The position numbers and the translations under genes are program-made. A DNA stretch of 64,000 bases from Ahaetulla prasina (taxonomy: Eukaryota; Chordata; Lepidosauria; Squamata; Colubridae). Each line of letters starts with the position of its first letter. Within the stretch, counting starts at the first letter, position 1. The DNA lies in assembly GCF_028640845.1 (NCBI RefSeq), contig NC_080540.1:49396561-49460560 (forward strand), written 5' to 3'. This document shows positions 43,710 to 55,151 of the stretch, piece by piece. Under the pieces are notes generated by a model. That model worked only from the letters and a program-made list of their open reading frames with translations. It did no database searches and had not been told where the DNA came from.

Positions 43710-45148
43710 GTTGTCATTGCCAACCTCTACATGGAACACTTTGAAACCAAGCACTAGAAAATCTGATCACAAACCCAAACTCTGGCTCAGATACGTACCT
43801 TCATAATGGCTGGCCACGCGGGAAGAAAAACTAGCCTACACCCCAAAATACAGTTCACCATGGAAACAGTTAACAACAACCCTTCCTAGATGTCTTAGTC
43901 TACAAGAAACCCAATGGCTCCCTAGGACACACCATCTACCAGAAGAAAACACACACAAACCGCTATCTGCATGCACTCTCACACCACCACAGCACAGATC
44001 AACTCCGTGGCCAAGACACTCATCTCTAGAACAAAATGCTTAGCTGACGAACAACACCTAAAACCGAACTACACACTCTCAGCCTAACATCCAATGGATT
44101 CCAGAGAAATAAGATTACCAAACTAATCCAAAAGAACCCCCACTAAAACCCAAGACAGAGAGCAAGAAAATGGCACAGCCCTCCTCCCATATATAAAAGG
44201 CACCACAGACAGAATCAGCAAGATCCTCCACAAACATAACATCAAGACAGCATTCTGCACAAACCAAAAATTATCCACCATCCTAAGAAACCCCAAAGAC
44301 AAAATTGAGTTAGAAAATCAAGGAGTATATGAAATCCCATGCACCGCCTGCCCCACCACATACATTGGACAAACCAACAGAAGAATAAGTGCACGATTGA
44401 AGAACACAAGAACTCATTCAAAAAGAGGAACTAACTTCCCTGGTCCAACACTTTAAAGTCACAGGACATGATATTGACTTTAAAAAGACCAGAACTATCG
44501 CCAAAACTGAACACTTTAACAACAGAATAATCAGAGAAGCCATCGAGATAGAAAAACGCCCACACAGCATGAACAAACGAGATGATACCTCCCGCCTACC
44601 AGCCATTTGGAAACCTGCCCTTATTGACAAACGTGTCCCTAACACGAGGAATGACACCAGACCCACACTCACGAGGTCCACACAGGATGTCACCACCACA
44701 CATCCACCCAGAAAGCACACCCAAACCCACACTGATCAGGAAGCACGACCAAGGACCAGAAGCCAGACCGCAGCTGCAACATTAGCCATTTCAAACCCCT
44801 CCAATCCATACATGCAGCAGACTGACACCCACTACGAAGATGTAGCACCACCATAACACGAAGCCAAACAGCAGCAGTGCAGCTCACCAGCTCAAATCCT
44901 GCAGCACAGATTAGACTGAGCACAACCAAGCCCCCACCAACACAGGACACACCCCAGCCAATCAGAGCACAGAAAACCCCATCCAATCAGAGCACAGCCA
45001 AGCTCCCACCCAATCAGTTCAAACCCCACTAGCAGTTAAAAGGAAGAAATAGCTGTGATCACACATTGCTCCCAGAAGCACGGTTGAAGCCTGAAGATGA
45101 CGAATGAGATATCATCGAAACGTTGCCTAAATACTTTCAATCTTACAC
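43710..45148 (+). pseudogene. PLE RT 3' half, GIY-YIG, C-terminus and terminal region
   Basis: It starts abruptly at TTGTCATTGCCAACCTCTAC (RT motif after GSPLSP) and runs through a damaged YVDD region, the RT thumb, GVYEIPCTACPTTYIGQTNR (about 44,325), the C-terminal arm (44,569-44,856: MNKRDDTSRLPAIWKPALID and an Arg/Thr/His-rich tail) and three CCAATCAG boxes (about 44,950-45,015). A CTGAAGA core lies at 45,091-45,097 with GAAA at 45,117-45,120. Many one-base losses in homopolymers (AAAATCTG for AAAAATCTG) break the frame. Confidence 0.82.
45091..45145 (+). ncRNA. Hammerhead-like core at PLE end (unproven)
   Basis: CTGAAGA, then GATGACGAATGAGATATCATC with GATGA / TCATC pairing, then GAAACG. 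Same layout as at 39,555. Stems I and III not identified. Confidence 0.32.
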
Positions 45149-45304
45149 GGAAAGAAAAACTTGACAACTTCCTCACACACCTCAATAGCCTACACCCCAA
45201 AATACAGTTCACCATGGAAACAGAAGTTAACAACCAACTTCCTTCCTAGATGTCTTAGTCTACAAGAAACCCAATGGCTCCCTAGGACACACCATCTACC
45301 AGAA
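45149..45304 (+). pseudogene. PLE RT thumb scrap
   Basis: Text GAAAGAAAAACTTGACAACT to CAGAAGAAAACACACACAAA duplicates 40,830-40,998. Both ends are fused to non-adjacent PLE parts at short shared words (ACACGGAAA and ACACAAAC). Confidence 0.82.
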
Positions 45305-45808
45305 GAAAACACACACAAACATCAACACATAACAGGACCTCGAACTCGAAACCAGACCAGGGCCCAAAATGCTACTTCCCACACAAACATCAACACATGA
45401 CAAGATCTCGAACTCGGAACCAGACCAGGGCCCAAAATGCTACTCCACACACAAACATCAACACATAACAGGACCTCAAACTCGGAACCAGACCAGGGCC
45501 CAAAATGCTACTTCCACACAAACATCAACACATGACAGGACCTCAAACTCAGAACCAGACCAGGACCCAAAATGCTACTCCTGACACAAACATCAACACA
45601 TGACAGGACCTCAAACTCAGAACCAGACCAGGGCCCAAAATGCTACTTCCACACAAACATCAACACATGACAAGACCTTGAACTCGAACCAGACCAGGGC
45701 CAAAATGCTACTCCTGACACAAACATCAACACATAACAGGACCTCGAACTCGAAACCAGACCAGGACCCAAAATGCTACTTCCCACACAAACATCAACCC
45801 CATTAACC
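45305..45808. repeat. About 65-bp minisatellite, about 7-8 units
   Basis: Same unit as at 32.94 kb with more uniform copies. Some units stay open as about 22-residue TRNQTRAQNATSHTNINT-type repeats, suggesting descent from a coding repeat in the PLE C-terminus. Confidence 0.92.
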
Positions 45809-45990
45809 AATTAGCAACAAAGCCAACCAATCAGCTTGCAGCAGCTAGGCCAACAATTCAAAAAACTCCATTAACCAATCAAAATGTAGCAACACAGCCA
45901 ACCAATCAGCTTGCAACAGCTAGGCCAGCAATTCAAAAAACACCCCCCACCAGTATTTATAGAGAAACAGCAGTTAAAATCCACACTTTG
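45804..45990 (+). promoter_or_regulatory. PLE terminal promoter-like region
   Basis: A copy of 39,331-39,535: four CCAAT boxes in two near-repeats, then AGTATTTATAGAG. Confidence 0.6.
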
Positions 45991-46022
45991 CTCACATAAG
46001 ATAAAAGCCAAAAAACTCCAGC

Positions 46023-46080
46023 CTGAAGATGATGAATGAGATATCCTTCGTTGCCTAAATACTTTCAATCTTACACGGAA
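46023..46080 (+). ncRNA. Degraded hammerhead-like core
   Basis: CTGAAGATGATGAATGAGAT is present, but the GAAAC box is lost (ATATCCTTCGTTGCC in place of ATATCATCGAAACGTTGCC). It is the broken counterpart of 39,555-39,612. Confidence 0.3.
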
Positions 46081-46116
46081 AAGACCTGAATATACCAAAA
46101 CCTGCACACATATACA

Positions 46117-46599
<483 letters not shown>

Positions 46600-46966
46600 C
46601 CAAACCAAATTAACCAACCTACTCCAAGACCCTGCATACAAGCCCCTAAAACAGACCCCACCACCTACCTAGAAAAACCACTAGATCCAAAATAAAAGCC
46701 TCCCCATCAGCGAAGAAATCCAACAAAGAATCATTCCCAGAGAGAAATCATCCAGATGCCCTAAGCTCACGGCCTCCCAAGATACACAAAGAAGGAACCC
46801 ACTCAGACCCATAGTCAGCTCCATAGGCTCACCTCTACAAAACCTAGCCAAATTTCTCACCAAACAACTACAGCCCTATGCAGAATCCATTGCCTCACAC
46901 GTAAAAAACTCATTCCAGTTCATAGATATCATAAAGAAACAAAACTTACAGCCCAGCGACCTACTT
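46600..46966 (+). pseudogene. PLE RT N-terminal part, frameshifted
   Basis: Sense counterpart of 40,138-40,515, with single-base losses (AAGCTCACGGCC for AAGCTCTACGGCC; GAACCCACTC for GAACCCCACTC) that break the frame before motif A. Confidence 0.85.
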
Positions 46967-47899
46967 GTGAGCTTTGATGTCATATCCCTCTTCACCCAAG
47001 TGCCAATCAAAGAAGCCTTGACAGCTATCCAAAACAAATATAACCCCCCCAAGCACATCCTAGATCTGACCAACCACTGCCTATCCAACACATACTTCAT
47101 CTATAATGGACAAAAATACAAACAAATAGAAGGCGCACCCATGGGATCACCCCTCTCACCTGTCATTGCCAACCTCTACATGGAACACTTTGAAACCCAA
47201 GCACTAGAAAAATCTGATCACAAACCCAAACTCTGGCTCAGATACGTAGACGACACCTTCATAATCTGGCCACACGGGAAAGAAAAACTTGACAATTTCC
47301 TCACACACCTCAATAGCCTACACCCCAAAATACAGTTCACCATGGAAACAGAAGTTAACAACCAACTTCCCTTCCTAGATGTCTTAGTCTACAAGAAACC
47401 CAATGGCTCCCTAGGACACACCATCTACCAGAAGAAAACACACACAAACTGCTATCTGCACGCACTCTCACACCACCACCCAGCACAGATCAACTCCGTA
47501 GCCAAGACACTCATCTCTAGAACAAAACGCTTAGCTGACGAACAACACCTAAAAACCAAACTACACACTCTCACAAACGTACTAACATCCAATGGATTCC
47601 AGAGAAATAAGATTACCAAACTAATCCAAAAAGAACCCCCCACTAAAACCCAAGAAAGAGAACAAGAAAACGGCACAGCCCCCCTCCCATATATAAAAGG
47701 CACCACAGACAGAATCAGCAAGATCCTCCACAAACATAACATCAAGACAGCATTCTGCACAAACCAAAAAATATCCACCATCCTAAGAAACCCCAAAGAC
47801 AAAATTGAGTTAGAAAATCAAGGAGTATATGAAATCCCATGCACCACCTGCCCCACCACATACATTGGACAAACCAACAGAAGAATAAGTGCGCATTGA
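46967..47899 (+). CDS. PLE RT core and GIY-YIG start (duplicate copy)
   Basis: A 310-residue open frame from a GTG codon inside motif A; the true start lies upstream beyond frameshifts. It contains SFDVISLFTQVPIKEALTAI, EGAPMGSPLSPVIANLYMEH, RYVDDTFIIW and [10 protein letters not shown], and ends in GVYEIPCTTCPTTYIGQTNR and ISAH. The sequence is almost the same as 40,516-41,448 and shares the same frame break at the end. It is one functional-looking half of a broken ORF. Confidence 0.88.
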   Translation: MSFDVISLFTQVPIKEALTAIQNKYNPPKHILDLTNHCLSNTYFIYNGQKYKQIEGAPMGSPLSPVIANLYMEHFETQALEKSDHKPKLWLRYVDDTFIIWPHGKEKLDNFLTHLNSLHPKIQFTMETEVNNQLPFLDVLVYKKPNGSLGHTIYQKKTHTNCYLHALSHHHPAQINSVAKTLISRTKRLADEQHLKTKLHTLTNVLTSNGFQRNKITKLIQKEPPTKTQEREQENGTAPLPYIKGTTDRISKILHKHNIKTAFCTNQKISTILRNPKDKIELENQGVYEIPCTTCPTTYIGQTNRRISAH

Positions 47900-48539
47900 A
47901 GAACACAAGAACTCATTCAAAAGAGGAACCAACTTCTTCCTGGTCCAACACTTTAAAGTCACAGGACACGATATTGACTTTAAAAAGACCAGAACTATCG
48001 CCAAAACTGAACACTTTAACAACAGAATAATCAGAGAAGCCATCGAGATAGAAAAACGCCCACACAGCATGAACAAACGAGATGATACCTCCCACCTACC
48101 AGCCATTTGGAAACCCGCCCTTATTGACAAACGAGTCCTTAACACGAGGAATGACACCAGACCCACACTCACGAGGTCCACACAGGATGTCACCACCACA
48201 CATCCACCCAGAAAGCAGACCCAAACCCACACTGATCAGGAAGCACGACCAAGGACCAGAAGCCAGACCACAGCTGCAACATTAGCCATTTCAAACCCCT
48301 CCAATCCATTCATGCAGCAGACTGACACCCACTATGAAGATGTAGCACGAACACGAACCCGAAGCCAAACAGCAGCAGTGCAGCTCACCAGCTCAAATCC
48401 CCCTGCAACTCAGTCTAATTTGAGCACAACCAAGCCCCCACCCAAACAGGACACACCCCCAGCCAATCAGAGCACAAAAAAACCCCAGCCAATCAGAGCA
48501 CAGCCAAGCTCCCACCCAATCAGTTCAAACCCCCACTAG
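47889..48539 (+). pseudogene. PLE GIY-YIG remainder and long C-terminal arm
   Basis: A 216-residue frame beginning RIEEHKNSFKRGTNFFLVQH, FKVTGHDIDF, NNRIIREAIEIEKRPHSMNK, RDDTSHLPAIWKPALIDKR. It then runs into a basic, Thr/Pro/Gln-rich arm of about 120 residues (THPPRKQTQTHTDQEARPRT; NPSNPFMQQTDTHYEDVART). The last part is translated from the CCAATCAG promoter-like DNA and may not be real protein. This is the most complete C-terminus of the PLE in the window. Confidence 0.8.
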
Positions 48540-48545
48540 CAGTTA
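48415..48545 (+). promoter_or_regulatory. PLE terminal region, second type: CCAATCAGAGCAC repeats
   Basis: GCCAATCAGAGCACA occurs twice and CCCAATCAGTTC once within 90 bp, followed by CTAGCAGTTAAAAAGG. It resembles the other terminal type (CCAAT array then GCAGTTAAAA) but lacks a TATA-like TATTTATAG box. Function inferred from motif order. Confidence 0.5.
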
Positions 48546-48600
48546 AAAAGGAAGAAACAGCTGCAATCACACATTGCTCCCAGAAGCACGAACCTGAAGC

Positions 48601-48655
48601 CTGAAGATGATGAATGAGACTTCGTCGAAACGTCGCCAAGACACTTCCAATTTTA
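48601..48655 (+). ncRNA. Hammerhead-like core at PLE 3' end (unproven)
   Basis: CTGAAGA (48,601-48,607), stem II GATGAA / TTCGTC with loop TGAGAC, then GAAAC (from 48,627) and GTCGCC. This is the best-formed core in the window. Completion of stems I and III is not evident. Confidence 0.38.
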
Positions 48656-48690
48656 CGCGGGAGAAAACCCGAATAACCAAAGACCTATAT

Positions 48691-49516
48691 ATATATATAA
48701 AAATAACTTCCAACTTTCATTATAAGAAGTATAGACAAATTTAGTAACTCTTCACTGTCTATAAGATTACAACAATATCATTTCATCTCCTATCTCATTC
48801 CTTATCATGAAACATCAACTGTTCAATCTTGGTGTCAGCAAAAAGTCCGTAAGGTTTGCCAGAAATGTGCAAATACAGTAAATGTCTTACTTTTACTATG
48901 ATAAAACAAGCCAACTTTATTTTCCTTCATTTTACTTTTAACATCTATATATATAAAAGCAAAATACCACTCATGCATCATCATAAAATCTCCAGAACTG
49001 TAAAGCCTACAAATTTGAAATTTCCAATGTATGTTTCTCTTGGTTTCTAGGTGCTCACTAAGAAAGGATTTTTCAAAATGACCATCAGAGTGTCAGCATT
49101 CCAAGAAAACCCCCAACTCCAAGTAGAACTCTGTAGAAAGTATCTTTCAAAGTTCTATTTACTAGGATAGGTAAAGTGGCATATCTGGAAAAACCCAAAT
49201 CTGAGAGGTCCAGGTTTTCCCTCAGTAAATCAAAACCCCCAAAACCATCCCTTGATTCCGCAGTCCATCACGTGCTCCAATCGCCCACTGTCCCATCTCA
49301 AGACAGCACTCCAACCACTCCTTCTCCAGATGTAGGATCGGCCTGACCTTGACCAACAGGAAGAATGCTATTATGTCTAAAGACAACCCCTCTACTAAAT
49401 CCCCCATCCTACTTTCTCACACATGAGAAGGTGGCAGCATGGAAGCTTCTGGCCTAATATGGCTTCCAAAGCTGACACAGAAGATTGGTATTTCCTATAC
49501 TATTATTATTAACAGA
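48691..49516. other. No gene recognised
   Basis: The first 150 bp or so (ACTTCCAACTTTCATTATAA) may be an old L1-type 3' UTR into which the PLE cluster inserted; this is a guess. The rest shows nothing recognised. Confidence 0.35.
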
Positions 49517-50060
49517 CTCTGATGCTAAGGAGTTCTACTCCCCCTCCCCACCTGAAAAGAAATCTGTTCCAAATGCAAAACACAACCAGAGGAGAGGAGT
49601 TTCAGTTTCAGTTTTACTTTCATAGCAGCAAGCAGCTTTACTACAGAACAGTTGAGCTAAGCCATGGCCATGCTCCTTCCTATCTCCTTCTTGCTCACAC
49701 AGCAAATACAGTTTCACTTTCCAAACAGCCCTCTGATACTAAGGAGTTCTCCCTTCCCACCTGAAAAGAAATATGTTCCAAATGCAAAACACAAGCAGAG
49801 GAGAGGAGTTTTAGTTTCAGTATTACTTTCATAGCAGCAAGCAGTTTTGCTACAGAACAGTTGAGCTAAGCCATGGCCATGCTCCTTCCTATCTCCTTCT
49901 TGCTCACACAGCAAATACAGTTTCACTTTCCAAACAGCCCTCTGATACTAAGGAGTTCTACTCCCTCTCCCCACCTGAAAAGAAATCTTTTTCCAAATAC
50001 AAAACACAAGCAGAGGAGTGGAGTTTCACTTTCATAGCAGCAACCAGGGGATAGGATAGC
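49517..50060. repeat. About 210-bp tandem repeat, 2.6 units
   Basis: Units start at CTCTGATGCTAAGGAG (49,517), CTCTGATACTAAGGAG (49,731) and again (49,940), giving periods of 214 and 209 bp. Shared blocks are CCACCTGAAAAGAAAT, GTTGAGCTAAGCCATGGCCA and TTGCTCACACAGCAAATACA. The third unit lacks the middle. The minus-strand frames repeat accordingly (MKLYLLCEQEGDRKEHGHGL). No known family. Confidence 0.9.
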
Positions 50061-50152
50061 GAAGGCTTCTGTAGGGCAAGGCTGAGGGAGAGAAGGGTAT
50101 AGGATAGGATAGGCTTCTGTGGGGCAAGGCTGAGGGAGAGAAGGGGAGAGGA
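50048..50152. repeat. Short tandem repeat (GGATAGGCTTCTG units)
   Basis: Two near-copies of a unit of about 55 bp with GGCTTCTGTGGGGCAAGGCT and GAGGGAGAGAAGGG, plus GGATA repeats. Confidence 0.8.
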
Positions 50153-50270
50153 GAGGCCAATTGTAACTACTCATTGATTTTCAAGCTGTAAGTATCAATT
50201 TATCAAGCCCGATCACATAGTTTCGAATGGAGCACCGATATTCAACTAGTTCTTAATATTTAAGGAGATA

Positions 50271-50460
50271 TTTGGTGTAAAGGAAAGGTGGTGACCTAGA
50301 AACCAGGAGACTATGAGTTCTAGTCCCACCTTAGGCATGAAAAATGGGCTGGTGACTCTGGGCCAGTCCCCCCATCTCAGCCCATCTCACCTCATAAGAT
50401 TGCTATTGTGGAGAAGATTGAGTTGTATGAGAAAAGTGGTGGATTAAAAAAACCTAAAAA
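50271..50460 (+). mobile_element. SINE (old)
   Basis: CTAGAAACCAGGAGACTATG, GAGTTCTAGTCCCACC (B-box-like), GGGCCAGTCCCCCCATCTCA and CTCATAAGATTGCTATTGTG are in the order seen in squamate tRNA-SINEs. It is related to 13.9-14.09 kb. Confidence 0.7.
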
Positions 50461-50870
50461 GTGTTCATTCAAATATTGCTATATATATTTTTTTTCCTTT
50501 TCAGTTCTTCTTTGGCCCATCACACAATTTTCTTAGTGGATTTATATATGTTCATGAGCTTGAGTCAATTATCAATTAGAAGAAGGGTAGTGGCTCAAAG
50601 GTTAGAAAGCTGCCATGGGGCAAGGTGAGCTTTCACTGCATGCTCCAACTGCTGCCGACCCATCAGTTCAAAAGTGGCAACCATGAGTAGATAAATGGGT
50701 ACCATTTCAGTGGGAAACTTCAAAGGCACTTGCAAGGAACCTCCAACTGGGTGTCCCCTGTGTAACGATGATGTCACTAGTATATCTTTTGACAACTTTG
50801 TGCTTCCAACATGTAAGTAGTCGTTGTTATAAACTAATAAAGTTACTTATAATTTTTAAATCTATTTTCT
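50461..50870. other. No gene recognised
   Basis: T-rich unique sequence; the minus frame 50,595-50,795 has no domain. Confidence 0.45.
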
Positions 50871-51840
50871 TTTTTTCTTTTTCTTTTTTTATTGAAAAAG
50901 TTTTACAAAGATTTACCCCTCCTTCCCCCTCCCCCTTACCCAGTCTCCCCTCTTCCCCCCTCCCTCCCTCTCCCAAATATAGTCAATCCATCTTCTCCAT
51001 TCTAATATGTATCTTTCTTGTGAGCAGTCTTTCAAGAATGCTGAGATTTTCGCCATCTCTGCTAAGTTTGCAACTTTTAATATCCATTCTCCAATCATAG
51101 AAAAATGTTCCTTCTTCCAGTATTGCGCAACCAATAGTCTGGCTGCTGATATTAAATTTAAGATCAATTTAGTCTCTATTTTTGTACAATCCATAATTAT
51201 ACCCAATAAAAACAATTGTGGAATAAATTTTATCTTCTTTTTCAAAATATTTTGTATAATCCACCAAATTCTTATCTAAAATGGCTTAATTTTGTTACAA
51301 GTCCACCATATATGAAAGTAAGTAGCATCATCCCCATCACATCTCCAACATTTAGCTTGCAAGTTTGGGTACATACATGCTAGTTTTTTAGGATCTAAAT
51401 GCCATCTGTGAAACATTTTATAAAAATTTTCTCTTAAATTTTGTGCTTGTGTAAATTTAACATTTCTAACCCAGATTTTCTCCCGTTTCCATCATTATAG
51501 GTTCTTGTATATTTTTTGCCCATTTTATCATGCAGTCCTTAACTAATTCCGTTTCTGAGTCTATTTCTAACAATGCATTATACAATCTTTTAATATGTGA
51601 TTGGCTTGGATCTCTAATTTATTTTACCAAATTTTCTTCATTTTGCATGATACCAATTTTCTGATCCTCTTTCCATCTGGTTAGCAACTGTCCATACTGA
51701 AACCAAGTATGAATTATCTTTTCCTCTTTCAATATATTTAAATCTATTTTCTTATGGGTCTTAGTCATGTCCAGTAAAACCTGTTCCTCTTCCATAACAT
51801 CTTGCAAACTTAAGTCCTTTAAAAGGCTCCATCCCAATTA
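50871..51840 (-). mobile_element. L1 LINE 3' end (ORF2 C-terminus, 3' UTR, poly(A))
   Basis: The minus frame 51,245-50,913 reads FIPQLFLLGIIMDCTKIETK, LILNLISAARLLVAQYWKKE and RYILEWRRWIDYIW, the C-terminal block of vertebrate L1 ORF2. Upstream on the same strand (about 51,400-51,290) decayed text matches the C-x-H-I-W-W-x-C zinc-type region, and 51,837-51,619 (IHTWFQYGQLLTRWKED) is further ORF2. The 3' end is C-poor, with the inverse of TTTTTTTATTGAAAAAG, a possible AATAAA signal. Frames are broken. Confidence 0.82.
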
Positions 51841-53025
51841 CAACCAAAGAAGCTTATCCCTTCATCTCCCAGCACTCAAACCCATGGAACACTTCTAACC
51901 TGTAGTCTCTTTGCAAGGAATAGCCATCTGGAGAACATGTGGGTCATCTCCTGTACTCTCCTTATCTGGATAGATTCCAAAGAACCTGTCTACTTACAGG
52001 TTCTTTGATGTTTGACATGGTCACTTTCAGGTGACCATGCTCAGTTCACCATGCCTCTCCCAGAATTTTCATTATTGTTTCAGACAATTACATTAAAATA
52101 TATATGGTATCTAATATTTAGGAGGAAGACCTATGGAAAATATTTAAAAAAACAACAAACTTTAAAATTAGATGCTTTAGAAACAACAGAAAGTCCCTAT
52201 GAATAAAACTTCAGGAACCTTAGATTTTAAGATACTGATTTTTAATTACTGAGCAGCAGCATAATCTATAACTATTGCTATTTAACTTTTCTAAACTTCA
52301 TTTATAGCTTCATATTTCATTTTATAAGTAGGGTACATTTTAATGTCATTTGGGGGACCAAATACCTAGAGATTTCTCCACAGGAAATCTGTTCCTATGT
52401 GTGGCTTTCAATGTATTTTGTTAAGTAATAATTCAAATGTTTTAGTATGACTTCAAAGAACCACAAAGGAAAAGAATAATCTATTATTTATAGTTATTTT
52501 TCCTTTGCCTCTCAGACCCAAAGGCATCTTCTAAGTTAAAAGAAAACAACACAATAAAGACCACAGTTCAGTCACTACATCTAAATCCCAACACCCAAAA
52601 CCAGGACTATAAAATTCAATTAAAAGAACAGCAGGAGAGGTCAGCAGGATATGAAATAACTTATCTGCTTGATTATTAGTATCTAACACAAAAGAAATTG
52701 ACAGGTAAATTTCAAAAACCAAATGAGTGTGTAAAAGATGGTTCTGGTCCAATTAAAGCCATGCCCAGAGCTGTGCTACAGGGCAGGAAACTAAATTGTA
52801 GGGCAATGTTGTTTCTACCATTAGAATTTTGCCATAGAAATGATCTACTTTCCACTACAATATGTTTAGGCATTGTCTAAGCAATGAATTATAACTTTAC
52901 AATTTGACTATCAAGTTAAAGTGTATTAAGTTCTATTAATAATCACTATTTATATGTGGTTGAATATCTTCTCGGAAGTTAATACTAAGTAGCTTTGGGG
53001 AAATTTAGGCCAATGCAGCAATTAT
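51841..53025. other. No gene recognised
   Basis: AT-rich sequence. Short frames (52,012; 52,531; 52,698) have no domains. Confidence 0.45.
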
Positions 53026-53082
53026 TCTTCCTCCTCCTCTTCCTCCTCCCCCTCCTCCCCCCTCCTCCTTCTCCTCCTTTTC
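53026..53082. repeat. (TCC)n-rich pyrimidine tract
   Basis: CTCCTC/CTTCCTC units; the minus frame is poly Glu/Arg and not a gene. Confidence 0.92.
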
Positions 53083-53423
53083 AACCTAATAATATGGTGC
53101 TGCATGATGTTTTCATTAGAGGACACATGTTTTTGTAAGGAAAACATCTCACTGGTAGTCCATATGACAATTTTTCCCTCTAATGCAAAATACCTATTTG
53201 TGGTACCCTTTGATGATATATGCAAATCCTCCACATTAATTAAAATAATACATTCTGTTGTGTTTTTTTTTTAATGGCTGAACTCTCACTTCATTTCAGC
53301 TGGAAGCACATAAGAATTCAAGTTTGGGAGAACATGCAAGAATAGTTTAGTAAAAGCTCACAAGAGCTGGTAACCTCACAACCTTTCGCCATTTTTAATT
53401 TTAAAAAATGAATAGAGTGATAA

Positions 53424-53909
53424 TGTCAGCCTCCACTCCACTCTTCATTTACTTTTAAATGATTATATCAGTAGATAGAATGTAAAATGTTTATTTCTGT
53501 ATTATAAACTCTTAGGATCATGAGATGAATCATACCACCATCCGGGGTAAGGGAAAAGAGCTTATTATTAGTGTCGGCTGACATAACTGGGAGGAGGGGT
53601 GATTAGTGATTGAGTATTATCAGCGCGCGCTTTCCTAACCGACACTGCATTCCTGAGTTGACTGACATCCAGAGACTTGTGGAAGAAGATTACCACGAGG
53701 GGCCGTGAAGGAGTTGGCATTGGACCAGACCAGCCTGACCTCCTGGAGGAGGAGGGACAATTGGGGGGATATGATATGTTTGCCATATTTTGTCTCAGTT
53801 CCAGCTTTGCTTGGCTGCTAACCAGACTGTAAAAGTAAAAGTACTTGTTTCTATTCCAAATGGAGTCAAGGTGAATTCTTTCCTATTTGCCGTCGGGGGT
53901 AGCCTGACA
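53424..53909 (+). repeat. Gypsy 5' LTR
   Basis: 486 bp, TGTCAGCCTCCACTCC to GGGTAGCCTGACA. Read by eye against the 3' LTR, I find no difference. It contains GTCGGCTGACATAAC and a GCGCGCGC run. No clear TATA box. Confidence 0.97.
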
Positions 53910-53915
53910 TTAAGC

Positions 53916-53928
53916 TGGAACTCACCCA
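53916..53928 (+). promoter_or_regulatory. Candidate primer-binding site
   Basis: TGGAACTCACCCA starts 6 bp after the LTR. A TGG start is usual because tRNAs end in CCA. I could not assign the tRNA. Confidence 0.35.
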
Positions 53929-55151
53929 TGTCTACCAACCAGGATTGCAATCGCAATACCGGGGGGGAAGAAAACCCAAATGTGATGGAAGGACTGCCGC
54001 CGGCTGAGCTGGGGGAGGCGTCCGGAGGAATTTTTGCTGACACTTTTAACCCCGAGCTGGAAGTTTGCAGAGCTCGGTGGATTGAGCAATTAAAGCTGGA
54101 AGAGGAAAGGTGGGAACCAAGTGCCGAAGAGTTTCAGCCTGGAGTAACAAAAAGAGAAAAAGAAGGGACGGTGAGACTTTCGGATTGGCAAGGAGAGAGA
54201 GAGATAAGAGACAGACGCCAGCTGGAGGAAGCCTTTCGTCTTTTCCGTGAGGTGAAAGTAAGGCTAGCTGTTCGCCAAAGGTATGAATCCCCTGTTCAGT
54301 CCTCCAAGGGGGGAGGGGAAGAGGAAGAAGAAATTACAAAGAGGCCCGTTAGAGGTGATTTCCAGGGTGGTGAGATTCCTGAAGAGACGGAAACTCTCTC
54401 CCCAGACGAAGCTGAATTGGATGGGGCCCGGGCGCCACCTGCTGACCATGCAAGGCCGCGCAGGGGAAGGAAAAAGCCAAAAATTCCTCCCATATTAGAA
54501 AAATTTGATGGAGATGCGAAGGAGCTGGAATTGTTCCTGGCGATAGTGAATGACCACATGTTAGACTGGGGGGGAGATTATTGGTCACAGGCAGCACAAG
54601 TTAGAGCTGTGACCCACAATTTGACCGGAAGAGCAGCTGCATGGTTTGTGTCGCTGTATAAAAACCACTCCCCCCTACTGCAAAATTACGAGCATTTTAT
54701 TACGGCACTAAGGAGGAGGTTTGAGGACCCCCTGGCGGAGCAGAAAGCCAAAGGTCGAATGAAAACCATCAGGCAAGGGAGGAGACCGGTGGCTGATTAT
54801 ACCCAGGAATTCAGTGATCTAGTCCCCTTGATGAGAGGGTGGTCGGAGGTGATCCTGGTCGACTTTTACAAAGAGGGCCTGAATGGAGATCTCTATGAAC
54901 TGTGCCGGGCACGAGCGTCTCCAACCACATTGTATGGCTGGTATACCCTGGCAGCAGAGATGGAAATTGAACTAGCGAAGGACCATAGCAGAAAGCAGCG
55001 CACTGGAAGACCTTACCCGGCCCATTCTCCTGGGTGGCCCTCAAGGGACACGCCTAGACCAGAGGGAGGGAGACAACGATCGACTGCGTGCTACAGATGC
55101 GGAAAAGAGGGCCATCGGGCAGCCGAGTGCAATTGTATTGGGGTAAACTAG
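53928..55151 (+). CDS. gag: Gypsy Gag
   Basis: Structural protein of the retrotransposon particle. I chose the ATG at 53,928, just after the LTR, although the frame is open back to 53,790 inside the LTR; this gives about 407 residues. The first half is acidic and charged. A capsid-type retrotransposon gag domain runs from about residue 185 (IPPILEKFDGDAKELELFLA; RAAAWFVSLYKN; FEDPLAEQKAKGRMKTIRQG; YTQEFSDLVPLM; VDFYKEGLNGDLYEL). A CCHC zinc knuckle (CYRCGKEGHRAAEC; 55,089-55,130) lies near the end. Only six further residues (NCIGVN) precede the stop, because the internal deletion joins gag to the RT thumb. Similar Gags have been domesticated in vertebrates (RTL/PEG10 type), but flanking LTRs show this one is part of a transposon. 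Confidence 0.93.
   Translation: MSTNQDCNRNTGGEENPNVMEGLPPAELGEASGGIFADTFNPELEVCRARWIEQLKLEEERWEPSAEEFQPGVTKREKEGTVRLSDWQGEREIRDRRQLEEAFRLFREVKVRLAVRQRYESPVQSSKGGGEEEEEITKRPVRGDFQGGEIPEETETLSPDEAELDGARAPPADHARPRRGRKKPKIPPILEKFDGDAKELELFLAIVNDHMLDWGGDYWSQAAQVRAVTHNLTGRAAAWFVSLYKNHSPLLQNYEHFITALRRRFEDPLAEQKAKGRMKTIRQGRRPVADYTQEFSDLVPLMRGWSEVILVDFYKEGLNGDLYELCRARASPTTLYGWYTLAAEMEIELAKDHSRKQRTGRPYPAHSPGWPSRDTPRPEGGRQRSTACYRCGKEGHRAAECNCIGVN

Noticed and set aside
53928..55151. Gag as a domesticated host gene (RTL/PEG10-like)
   Set aside because: It lies between identical LTRs with its own pol remnants, so it belongs to a transposon.
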